A stretch of DNA of 9,209 nucleotides. Origin: Bacteroidales bacterium UBA1219 (GTDB lineage Bacteria; Bacteroidota; Bacteroidia; Bacteroidales; P3). The position numbers and the translations under genes were made by a program. The notes under the pieces were generated by a model. It was not told where the DNA came from. It searched no databases and saw only the letters and a program-made list of their open reading frames with translations. Each line of letters starts with the position of its first letter. Position 1 is the first letter of the stretch. Shown here one piece after another: positions 1 to 6,546 of the stretch. The DNA lies in contig DBXF01000072.1 of NCBI GenBank assembly GCA_002309295.1, positions 1-9,209 on the forward strand, in the 5' to 3' direction.

Positions 1-24
1 ACCACATCAGTGGTTCCTTTTTTT
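1..24 (+). terminator. Probable intrinsic terminator, cut by the window edge
   Basis: ACCAC (1-5) and GTGGT (10-14) pair around an ATCA loop. TCC (15-17) and seven T (18-24) follow. If the unseen bases to the left are GGA, the stem would grow to eight pairs (GGAACCAC/GTGGTTCC) directly before the T-run, the classic intrinsic terminator form. It would end a plus-strand transcript from a gene left of the window, convergent with the minus-strand genes here. The left arm is incomplete in the window, so this is only partly visible. Confidence 0.45.
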
Positions 25-63
25 ATATAAACATGATACTGCGCTTGTTCGTGAAAAGTATGT

Positions 64-82
64 GAAAGTCCAGTGGACTTTC
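64..82. repeat. Perfect inverted repeat (8-bp arms, 3-nt loop)
   Basis: GAAAGTCC (64-71) and GGACTTTC (75-82) are exact reverse complements around AGT. The outer loop bases A and T are also complementary. As RNA it would form a compact stable hairpin; as DNA it could be an operator-like dyad. It has no T-run, so it is not itself a terminator. The GC-rich sequence after it (GCGACCGAAGGGAGCGG, about 88-104) is unlike the surroundings. Confidence 0.6.
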
Positions 83-126
83 CGATAGCGACCGAAGGGA
101 GCGGAGAACCCCACGCCAATCTTTTT

Positions 127-160
127 AAAAGCGAATCTGATAATGGTTCGTTTTTTTTTT
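127..160 (+). terminator. Strong intrinsic terminator
   Basis: CGAATC (132-137) pairs with GGTTCG (145-150) around a TGATAAT loop, with one G-T wobble. The stem is followed at once by ten T (151-160). The AAAAG at 127-131 can extend the stem into the T-run. This is a full plus-strand terminator. Read on the minus strand, the stem is followed by only four T, so it would at best weakly end the exported-protein gene at 239-1303, whose stop codon lies about 80 bp away. Confidence 0.7.
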
Positions 161-238
161 GTACATGCAAGCAGTCGCAGGCAAAACAGCAAATTATATT
201 TGTAAAACTTGTTGTTTCAGTGGTTAGGAGTAGGAGTG

Positions 239-1303
239 TCAGAATTCTATTCCACAATCGTACCTGACAAGGATGCGGCGCATGGCACGAGGATCCGAAA
301 TTCTTGTGTCGGGGAAAATGAATATTACTGAATTCCCCAATCGTTCTACAAATGTAGTTTCCTCTACAAGTCCCACCCAGTCGTTCCACCAATAGGCTGT
401 AACAGAGGCATGGACAGAATCGTGTATCGTTACATGGTTTTGAATTTCTGGTATGGTGGAAAGGCTGTCGCGCAAAGCAACGGAACGGCAACGCACCTCG
501 TCGAGTGAGTATATTCCACAATGGTCATAATATAAGTCATGCCCAAATTTAGGGAGATAGTATAAGGAATTGGCAAGTTGATATGCACTCCAGATACCTT
601 CGCTGGTGAATGCAACTTGTATGTGTTCTGGAAGACCCAAAAAAGGAAATGAAACGCTGTCACTTATCGTCCGTTTAGGCTCGTTTTCGCGACGAGTGTA
701 GAAACTGGCGTAACCGTCTCCCCATATTGTGCCTTTGTATTTTACATCAAGCAACCAACCTTTTTCGATGGACACCCCTCGCAATGAAGTTAATACAGAG
801 TTTGCATCGGAAATTGAATCGACATTAATATCATATTTGAATCTGTATTTTTCACGAATGGGTTTTATATTGAGCGAATCTATAGCAAGACGAAAGTCGA
901 GATATTGCTGCATATAAGGGTCGCTGGCGTTGGTTTGTTTTTGAAGTTGCCATATTGTTGGAGTTAATAATGATTGTTCTACAACTATAGCGTCGAGAGT
1001 GATGTTAGCACGAACTTCTATTTCTTTGTCGAAATTATTTTCAAAGTTGTATGTTCTGATACGATGTACTCCTTCCGATACATTCTTGAAAATAAAGTTT
1101 CCTCCGATATCGGTACGTATTTCGATACTGTCCAGGTAAATAATAGCGTTTGGTACCACACAAGCTCCATTAGTGACGCACCCTTTAATGATAAAGTTTT
1201 TCTGTGCCCGTACGCTCGTTATTCCAAGGACGCAAAAAATTGTTCCCAGTACCAAGATTTTTTTCAATGGAGCAGTGGCAATAAAGAGAAAGAAACTTTT
1301 CAT
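239..1303 (-). CDS. Exported protein with N-terminal carboxypeptidase-regulatory-like domain
   Basis: A 354-residue protein that I do not recognise as a named family. Residues 1-33 form a Sec signal peptide: a fairly long n-region with KK at 14-15, a hydrophobic core (ILVLGTIFCVLGI, 16-28), and probable cleavage after SVRA before QK. Residues about 38-108 resemble the CarboxypepD_reg-like (CNA-B type) beta-sandwich common in exported Bacteroidota proteins, with the typical pattern of a residue set introduced by VTNG, then TDIGGNFIFKNV and a closing strand. The remaining 245 residues are mixed alpha/beta, rich in Asp, Ser and aromatics, with no motif I can name. The protein is too short for a TonB-dependent receptor. 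Its codon use is clearly more AT-rich than that of kdsC or hldD upstream. A 96-bp gap separates it from kdsC; I see no good promoter or terminator there, so read-through from kdsC is possible. The ATG at 1303 is the only start giving a complete signal peptide. The location is inferred to be periplasm or outer membrane. Confidence 0.85.
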   Translation of the reverse strand: MKSFFLFIATAPLKKILVLGTIFCVLGITSVRAQKNFIIKGCVTNGACVVPNAIIYLDSIEIRTDIGGNFIFKNVSEGVHRIRTYNFENNFDKEIEVRANITLDAIVVEQSLLTPTIWQLQKQTNASDPYMQQYLDFRLAIDSLNIKPIREKYRFKYDINVDSISDANSVLTSLRGVSIEKGWLLDVKYKGTIWGDGYASFYTRRENEPKRTISDSVSFPFLGLPEHIQVAFTSEGIWSAYQLANSLYYLPKFGHDLYYDHCGIYSLDEVRCRSVALRDSLSTIPEIQNHVTIHDSVHASVTAYWWNDWVGLVEETTFVERLGNSVIFIFPDTRISDPRAMRRILVRYDCGIEF

Positions 1304-1399
1304 GGTGAAGTAATTACACTGGTTATTACTTGTAATCCGCGCTTAAATTCGTAATTGGTTAATATCGATAACGGTTGATTACTATGGAAAAAATACTAA

Positions 1400-1924
1400 T
1401 CACCAAATCACAGCGTCGGGGTGAAACCAGTTGCCGTGCAGGCGGAGTGTCTGCTCTATAACGTCGCGCACACAGCCGTGACCGCCGGCGTAAATAGAAA
1501 TATAGTCGGCAATCTGCTTTATCTCCTCGGCGGCGTCGGCGGGACATGTGGAAACGCCGGCATGTTGCATTATCTCGTAGTCGGGTAGGTCGTCACCCAT
1601 AAAAAGCACCTGACTTTCAGTAAGATTATGGCGTTGCAGGAATTGTTTGTACGCCTCAATTTTGTTGGCGCAACCGGTCATAATGTCGTCGGGCGAGGTG
1701 CCGAGGGCCTCCATGCGATTGTTGATGCTCAGCGAAGTGGCACCCGAAAGCACTGCTGTGATGTAGCCTTTCTTTTTGGCGTATTGCAAGGCGAAACCGT
1801 CCTTGATATTGCCTGCGCGAACCGTTTCGCGATCGCCGAAAGTCCATACCGAACCGTCGGTCATAACACCGTCGAAATCAAATACAAAGGCTTTTATGTC
1901 GTGAAGTTTGCTTTTGTAGTTCAT
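1400..1924 (-). CDS. kdsC: 3-deoxy-D-manno-octulosonate 8-phosphate phosphatase (KdsC, HAD family)
   Basis: Removes the phosphate from Kdo-8-phosphate to give Kdo, the sugar joining lipid A to the LPS core; a cytoplasmic enzyme. The 174 residues are the usual size for the cap-less C0 HAD phosphatases of this family. Motif I is DFDGVMTDG (16-24), with nucleophile D16 and acid/base D18. Motif II is VLSG with S60, motif III is K88, and motif IV is GDDLPD (110-115). The family-typical C-terminal GGHGCVRD is at 147-154. Where proteobacterial KdsC has Gly-Arg after the motif II Ser, this one has GATS; Bacteroidales versions also vary there. Its ATG overlaps the hldD stop by one base (TAATG), so translation is probably coupled. 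Together the two genes supply both LPS inner-core sugars. A related sugar-phosphate phosphatase specificity is possible but less likely given the neighbour. Confidence 0.9.
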   Translation of the reverse strand: MNYKSKLHDIKAFVFDFDGVMTDGSVWTFGDRETVRAGNIKDGFALQYAKKKGYITAVLSGATSLSINNRMEALGTSPDDIMTGCANKIEAYKQFLQRHNLTESQVLFMGDDLPDYEIMQHAGVSTCPADAAEEIKQIADYISIYAGGHGCVRDVIEQTLRLHGNWFHPDAVIW

Positions 1925-2889
1925 TATATATATTTATTTGGTATCAGATAATTTTTTACGTAGTCGGCTACGCCCTGACTTAGGTTGTGGAAAGGCTTGT
2001 CGTAGCCAGTGGAACGCAGTTTCGAGATATCTGCCTCGGTGAAATACTGGTATTTGTCGCGGATGTCCATCGGCATGTCGATAAATTCGATGTTGGGTTC
2101 CAAGCCCATTGCCTCGAAAGTGGAGTTGGCAAGGTCGAGGAAACTCTGTGCGTGGCCGGTGCCGACGTTGTACAGACCGCTTTCGGGTTTGTTGTCGAAA
2201 AGATGGAGGATAACCGAAACCACGTCTTTTACATACACGAAATCACGCAGTTGCATACCGTCTTCGAAATTGGGGTTGTGCGAGCGGAATAGCTGCATCT
2301 TGCCGGTCTTGCGCACCGTTTCGAAAGTGTGAAGAATCACCGATGCCATGCGGCCTTTATGGTATTCGTTGGGACCGTATACGTTGAAAAATTTGAGTCC
2401 TGCCCAGAAAGGAGGCTGTTTCTCTTGTTTCAAAGCCCATTTGTCGAACTCGTTTTTGGAACGGCCGTAGGGGTTGAGAGGCTGCAGTTGTTCCACAATG
2501 TCGTGACTGTCGCGGTAGCCCAGCGAGCCGTCGCCGTAGGTAGCCGCCGACGAGGCGTAAATCATTGGTATGTAGTTCTTAGCGCATATTTCCCAGATGC
2601 CTTTTGTATATTCGAGGTTTAGCTCCACAAACACGTTCCAATCGAACTCCGTGGTGTCGGTGCGTGCTCCGATGTGGAACACAAAATCAACCTCTTCGGC
2701 ATTGTTGCGGAACCAATCGAGGAAGTTCTTGCGGTCTATAACTTGTTTATAACGCTTTGTCTGCCAGTTGTTTGACTTCTGTTCTTTTGAAAAGTCGTCA
2801 ACAATGACAATGTCGGAAACGCCTTTTTTGTTGAGGGTGCCCAGCAATGTCGAAGCTATAAAACCTGCCGCGCCAGTTATTACTATCAT
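1924..2889 (-). CDS. hldD: ADP-L-glycero-D-manno-heptose 6-epimerase
   Basis: Converts ADP-D-glycero-beta-D-manno-heptose to the L-glycero form, the last step of ADP-heptose supply for the LPS inner core; cytoplasmic, NADP-dependent. The 321 residues fit the extended short-chain dehydrogenase fold. The Rossmann motif is TGAAGFIAS (5-13), the active-site Ser region is ASSAATYGDG (112-121), and YxxxK is Y141/K145. The epimerase-specific FNVYGPNEYHKGRMAS (168-183) carries K178. In E. coli HldD the catalytic bases are reported as Tyr140 and Lys178, which match Y141 and K178 here. The older name is rfaD/gmhD. It lies 2 bp after the stop of the deacetylase-like gene and overlaps kdsC by one base, so all three are likely on one mRNA. 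A general NAD-dependent epimerase is unlikely because of the heptose-specific motif. Confidence 0.93.
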   Translation of the reverse strand: MIVITGAAGFIASTLLGTLNKKGVSDIVIVDDFSKEQKSNNWQTKRYKQVIDRKNFLDWFRNNAEEVDFVFHIGARTDTTEFDWNVFVELNLEYTKGIWEICAKNYIPMIYASSAATYGDGSLGYRDSHDIVEQLQPLNPYGRSKNEFDKWALKQEKQPPFWAGLKFFNVYGPNEYHKGRMASVILHTFETVRKTGKMQLFRSHNPNFEDGMQLRDFVYVKDVVSVILHLFDNKPESGLYNVGTGHAQSFLDLANSTFEAMGLEPNIEFIDMPMDIRDKYQYFTEADISKLRSTGYDKPFHNLSQGVADYVKNYLIPNKYI

Positions 2890-2891
2890 AA

Positions 2892-4211
2892 TTATTTGTG
2901 TATTAGGTGGTTATTGTCTATCTGAGTTTTGCATAGCTCAAGAATCTGTTCGTAGATGCCGTTGTATGTCTCGTTGGTGAAATATTCGGATTTCCAGATA
3001 TTTACAAAAGTGCCGCCGACTTTTGTAATCTCGTTTATTGTTTGTTTGAACTTGTCGAGAGCTTCGTCGGGGGAGTAAAGTGCGAATATGTTTTCGGGAA
3101 CAGGGGTGGGGTACACCAAAAGGTTGTACTCTCGGTTGGCTTTGATACTGAAGAAATGGAAGGGCGTGCAAGTGCCGGCACGGAATCCCACAGCGTTGTG
3201 GTAGCCCATCGAAAAGTCTTTCTCGATGCCTATTTTGTTAAGGTTTTTGTAGTCCAAAGGCAAGTGAAAACGCTGATAGTTGAAACGGCTTCGAATCACA
3301 GGTTTGTGCAATACTTCGGCAAGACGCTCTGTCTCAGTTTCTTGCTTTTGTAAATCGCAAGAGGAGTTGTAGGAGAGTGATATGCCCACTTTGCCGTAGT
3401 CGGCGAGGTGTTTCAGTGTGTTGCGAAGATGCTCGTTTCGGTACGAGATGTTGTGGTCGTAGGGCGTGTAGTCGCACATCAGCGACCAAAAAAGTGTCTT
3501 GGTGCCGTATTTACGCGAGAGTTGGATGATGTGTTCGTAGTTGTCGTAGGGGTCATCTTGTTTGTTGAAAAGCACCCGTGTCCGTTGGCGGACGTGCTGC
3601 CAGTCGCGTTTGGCTATGTCGTGGCAGTAGCCGTAAGCGGTGCGCAGAAGTCCTATGCGTTTGTATTTGTACGCTTGCCCCAAGTTAACCGTGGAGATGA
3701 AGTCGAAACGCTTTTTAGGCATCTTCCATTGCGGAAATCGTTGGTTAATCTTTTCGGCCAAGCGCCATGCCCAGATGTCTATCACGGGTTTGTCGAGGAA
3801 ACCTTTGTTGTATGCCAACGAGTTGGAAGCGTCGTAGCAACCGAGTTTGTCGGTGCGGAAGGGTAGATATTCTTCGTATCGCGACACGAGGTAGAAACTT
3901 GCAGCGAAGATGTCGAACGGAAGGTCGGCGTCCTCGTCGTTATGCCCAAAGAAGGCGGGAATGCCGTCGGTCTCGAAGAATCCCAGTTCGAGGTTGTCTA
4001 TCGAATGCTCGAAAAGCAGCTGCTTGGATTTGATAAAAATACAGTCGTCGATAATCTTGCTGCCGTTGTAGCACACTTTCGGACCTCCGTGGTTGGCAAA
4101 AAAATCCTCGTCGGAGGTTATTTCAAAATCTGTGCCAAGTATTGTCTTGAAAATCAGGTTGAAGACGTATCCGGCACGGTTTGTAACCTTCGGGCAGTAA
4201 ATCAGCAGCAT
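2892..4211 (-). CDS. Polysaccharide-deacetylase-like protein, probable pseudoenzyme
   Basis: A 439-residue protein matching the Bacteroidota family annotated as polysaccharide deacetylase with an N-terminal DUF7033 domain. Recognisable blocks are FDIFAASFYLVSRYEEYLPF (99-118), KPVIDIWAWRLAEKI (141-155) and, in the NodB-like part, DFSMGY with GFRAGTCTPF (332-351). There is no signal peptide or membrane segment, so it is probably cytoplasmic. The metal-binding positions look lost. Where relatives that I recall have a D-x-D before AY, this one has N176 and G178 (TVNLGQAY, 174-181). Where a His is expected it has S278 (GISLSY) and N311 (SRFNY), and the late W-H motif reads WK (406-407). Those comparisons are from memory of the family, and the whole subfamily may share the changes. 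Its position directly before hldD (2-bp gap) suggests a role in surface polysaccharide or LPS, possibly non-catalytic. The start at 4211 is the first Met and aligns with the family N-terminus. Confidence 0.8.
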   Translation of the reverse strand: MLLIYCPKVTNRAGYVFNLIFKTILGTDFEITSDEDFFANHGGPKVCYNGSKIIDDCIFIKSKQLLFEHSIDNLELGFFETDGIPAFFGHNDEDADLPFDIFAASFYLVSRYEEYLPFRTDKLGCYDASNSLAYNKGFLDKPVIDIWAWRLAEKINQRFPQWKMPKKRFDFISTVNLGQAYKYKRIGLLRTAYGYCHDIAKRDWQHVRQRTRVLFNKQDDPYDNYEHIIQLSRKYGTKTLFWSLMCDYTPYDHNISYRNEHLRNTLKHLADYGKVGISLSYNSSCDLQKQETETERLAEVLHKPVIRSRFNYQRFHLPLDYKNLNKIGIEKDFSMGYHNAVGFRAGTCTPFHFFSIKANREYNLLVYPTPVPENIFALYSPDEALDKFKQTINEITKVGGTFVNIWKSEYFTNETYNGIYEQILELCKTQIDNNHLIHK

Positions 4212-4248
4212 TTCTTTGTCTTACAGCGTGTTGCGTTTGGAATTAGCG

Positions 4249-4758
4249 CTATTTGCGAGCAGGCAACTGGCGTTCTTCGTCGATAAGTTCCTCAACATCT
4301 CTGCCAAGGTGACCGCGGATTTCGGTGTTGCCTTTGCGGATTTTGAAGGTGTACTGACCGGCGTGTATACGCACCTCGTCGTATTTGAAAGGAGTAACTT
4401 CCACCCCCTGAATGGTGACGAAAGCCCATTTGTTGCCTTTCATAACGGCTCCCAGCACGTAAGGATAAACGTATTTCGTGTAGTCCAAGCAAGTCTGCAC
4501 TCGGTCGTATTTTGTTTCAACAAGGATTTCGCCGTGGTATCCGGCCATGCCCCATTTGCCATTGAGTTTAACACCGTACATGCCACCGTCACATTCGTAA
4601 AGGGCGTCGTCGTAGCGGGGAGGGATAATCCATTCGTCTTCTTCATTGACATAACCCCATTTGCCGTTGTCGTCCTGCGAGGGGTAAAGTTTCTGTGCGT
4701 TGGCCTGAAACACTGTGCAGGCGGCAAAAAGCACTATCAGAAAAGCATATTTTTTCAT
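4249..4758 (-). CDS. Exported WG-repeat protein
   Basis: A 169-residue protein with a signal peptide (1-21, probable cleavage ANA before QK). C14 could be read as a lipobox, but the hydrophobic stretch before it is short and a Phe sits at -3, so a soluble periplasmic protein is more likely. The mature part consists of WG (KWGYV-type) repeats: NGKWGYVNEED with WIIPPRYDDA (31-52), NGKWGMAGYHG with ETKYDRV (66-87), GNKWAFVTIQG with TPFKYDEV (108-129), and a worn fourth repeat at about 138-160 where the Trp is missing. WG repeats are short beta units common in exported Bacteroidota proteins; their role is generally unknown. It sits 70 bp after glnS and 37 bp before the deacetylase-like gene with no clear terminator or promoter on either side, so it is probably part of the same transcript. 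The Lys/Arg-rich end (RQLPARK) is unremarkable. Confidence 0.82.
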   Translation of the reverse strand: MKKYAFLIVLFAACTVFQANAQKLYPSQDDNGKWGYVNEEDEWIIPPRYDDALYECDGGMYGVKLNGKWGMAGYHGEILVETKYDRVQTCLDYTKYVYPYVLGAVMKGNKWAFVTIQGVEVTPFKYDEVRIHAGQYTFKIRKGNTEIRGHLGRDVEELIDEERQLPARK

Positions 4759-4828
4759 TGTTGTAAATTTTTCAAGTTAGTAAATAAAACGAGTATAATC
4801 TTATTTTATTGTCGCAACTTTTTTATAC

Positions 4829-6511
4829 TTAGCTGTTTATTTTAGCCCAGCTGTCCTTGAGGGTGCAGGTGCGGTTGAAAACCAGATGTTCGGGGGTGCT
4901 GTCCTTGTCCACGCAGAAATAGCCCAGACGCTCGAACTGCATCCTGTCCATAGGTTTTGCGTTTGCCAAAGCAGGTTCCAACTTGCAGTCGGTAAGCACT
5001 TTCAGCGAGTCGGGGTTGAGGTTTTCGAGGAATGTGTGTCCCTCTTCCACGTCGTCGGGGGCGGGGACTTTGAAAAGGCGGTCGAACAGACGCACCTCGG
5101 CGCCGATGGAGTGTTGTGCCGACACCCAGTGTATGGTGCCTTTCACCTTGCGTCCGTCGGGCGAGTCGCCGCCGCGGGTGGCAGGGTCGTAGGTGCAGTG
5201 TATCTCTACGATATTGCCTTGTTCGTCCTTTATAACATCCTGACAAGTAATGAAATATGCGTAGCGCAGACGCACCTCCTGACCGGGGGCCAGACGGAAA
5301 TATTTCTTCGGAGGATTCTCCATAAAGTCGTCGCGTTCGATGTACAGCTCGCGGCTGAACGGCACTTGTCGTGTGCCAGCCGTTTCGTCTTCGGGGTTGT
5401 TGATGGCGGTAAGCGTTTCCACCTGATTTTCGGGATAGTTGGTAATAACCACTTTGACGGGGTTGAGCACGGCCATCATACGCGGGGCAATCTTGTTGAG
5501 ATGTTCGCGCAGGCTGAACTCCAGCAGCGAGTAGTCGATGATGTTGTCGCGTTTGGCCACTCCGATGCGGTCGCAGAAATTGCGTATGGCCTCGGGTGTG
5601 TATCCGCGACGGCGGAAACCGCAGATGGTGGGCATTCGCGGGTCGTCCCAGCCGTTGACGTAACCCTCTTTCACAAGTTGCAGGAGCTTGCGTTTGCTCA
5701 TCACCGTGTAGTTGATGTTGAGGCGTGCGAACTCGTACTGGTGCGAGGGGAAAATGCCCAGCTGCTGTATGAACCAGTCGTAGAGCGGACGATGTATGTC
5801 GAATTCGAGGGTGCAGATGGAGTGGGTGATATTTTCGATGGAGTCGCTCTGTCCGTGGGCGTAGTCGTACATCGGGTAGATGTTCCATTTGTTGCCGGTG
5901 CGGTGGTGTTCGGCGTGCAGTATGCGGTACATGATGGGGTCGCGGAACTGCATGTTGGGATGAGCCATGTCTATCTTGGCGCGCAGCACCTTGGAGCCGT
6001 CGGGGAACTCGCCGTTTTTCATGCGTTCGAACAACTCGAGGTTTTCCTCCACGCTGCGGTTGCGGTAGGGGCTTTCAACGCCCGGAGTGGTTACCGTGCC
6101 GCGGTTTTTGCGTATGTCGTCGAGCGACTGGTCATCGACGTAGGCCAGACCTTTCTTAATCAGTACCTTAGCCCATTCGTACAGCTGGTCGAAATAGTCG
6201 GAGGCGTAGTGCACGCTTGCCCATTCGAAACCCAGCCAGCGCACGTCTTCCATAATGGAGTCCACATATTCGGTGTCCTCCTTTACGGGGTTGGTGTCGT
6301 CGAAACGCAGGTTGGTCTTGCCGCCGTATTTCTTTGCCAGTCCGAAGTTGAGGCAGATCGATTTTGCGTGACCGATGTGCAGGTAGCCGTTGGGCTCCGG
6401 CGGAAAACGCGTCAGTATGCTTTTGTGAGTGCCGTTGGCAAGGTCGTTTTCGATTATTTCTTCAAGGAAATTGAGATTTTTTTTCTCCTCGTTTTCGTTG
6501 GTCTCAGCCAT
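4829..6511 (-). CDS. glnS: Glutaminyl-tRNA synthetase
   Basis: Joins glutamine to tRNA-Gln with ATP; a cytoplasmic class I synthetase. At 560 residues it is close to the E. coli enzyme. The catalytic Rossmann domain begins with RFPPEPNGYLHIGHAKS (35-51), which holds the HIGH signature at 45-48. RFDDTNP (69-75) follows, and the KMSKS loop is VMSKRK (270-275). The C-terminal half (from about 340) is the beta-barrel anticodon-binding region typical of GlnRS rather than non-discriminating GluRS. The presence of GlnRS means that Gln-tRNA does not have to be made through the GatCAB transamidation route. The start at 6511 leaves an acidic, Lys-rich 30-residue lead before the core, normal for the family. 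The upstream sequence is A-rich with no Shine-Dalgarno motif. It lies 35 bp after yebC, with no terminator between, so co-transcription is likely. Confidence 0.96.
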   Translation of the reverse strand: MAETNENEEKKNLNFLEEIIENDLANGTHKSILTRFPPEPNGYLHIGHAKSICLNFGLAKKYGGKTNLRFDDTNPVKEDTEYVDSIMEDVRWLGFEWASVHYASDYFDQLYEWAKVLIKKGLAYVDDQSLDDIRKNRGTVTTPGVESPYRNRSVEENLELFERMKNGEFPDGSKVLRAKIDMAHPNMQFRDPIMYRILHAEHHRTGNKWNIYPMYDYAHGQSDSIENITHSICTLEFDIHRPLYDWFIQQLGIFPSHQYEFARLNINYTVMSKRKLLQLVKEGYVNGWDDPRMPTICGFRRRGYTPEAIRNFCDRIGVAKRDNIIDYSLLEFSLREHLNKIAPRMMAVLNPVKVVITNYPENQVETLTAINNPEDETAGTRQVPFSRELYIERDDFMENPPKKYFRLAPGQEVRLRYAYFITCQDVIKDEQGNIVEIHCTYDPATRGGDSPDGRKVKGTIHWVSAQHSIGAEVRLFDRLFKVPAPDDVEEGHTFLENLNPDSLKVLTDCKLEPALANAKPMDRMQFERLGYFCVDKDSTPEHLVFNRTCTLKDSWAKINS

Positions 6512-6546
6512 TTTTTATGTATGTTTAGTTTGTGATTTTCAAAGAA

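Larger units (their letters stand above)
25..160 (+). ncRNA. Candidate small plus-strand RNA between two terminators
   Basis: This stretch lies between a probable terminator (T-run 18-24) and a strong one (127-160). It contains no convincing protein gene. Visible structure is a perfect hairpin at 64-82, a GC-rich middle (about 84-118) unlike its AT-rich flanks, and the terminal hairpin with ten T. If the first terminator works, the second needs its own transcript of roughly 100-135 nt. I find no TAnnTTTG promoter box between 25 and 64, so the 5' end is not defined. It could instead be the 3' trailer of the upstream gene with a backup terminator, or a dispersed repeat. I do not recognise it as a known RNA family. 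Confidence 0.25.

Noticed and set aside
7..192. Minus-strand 61-codon open frame
   Set aside because: It spans the hairpin, the GC-rich block and the A-tract and gives a Lys/Phe-rich low-complexity product. It has no promoter or family and is more easily explained by RNA signals on the other strand.
195..202. Plus-strand TATATTTG, an exact TAnnTTTG box
   Set aside because: No TTTG element lies at the right distance (the nearest, at 158-161, is too far), and no plus-strand gene follows; chance match in AT-rich DNA.
73..267. Plus-strand 64-codon open frame near the left edge
   Set aside because: It starts with GTG inside the hairpin, runs through the terminator T-run and overlaps the end of the minus-strand exported-protein gene. 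No signal or family is seen.
1377..1401. Inverted repeat GATTACTAT/ATACTAATC overlapping the kdsC stop codon
   Set aside because: AT-rich, with one mismatch and no T-run after it on the minus strand; not supported as a terminator.
3408..3866. Plus-strand open frame opposite the deacetylase-like gene
   Set aside because: Shadow of a well-supported minus-strand gene; Val-rich product without motifs.
4759..4828. Possible terminator or promoter between glnS and the WG-repeat gene
   Set aside because: No stable stem and no TAnnTTTG box on the minus strand; read-through is the simplest reading.
4886..6535. Long plus-strand open frame opposite glnS
   Set aside because: It mirrors the GlnRS gene, whose HIGH and VMSKRK motifs prove the minus-strand frame. 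The antisense product has no recognisable domain.
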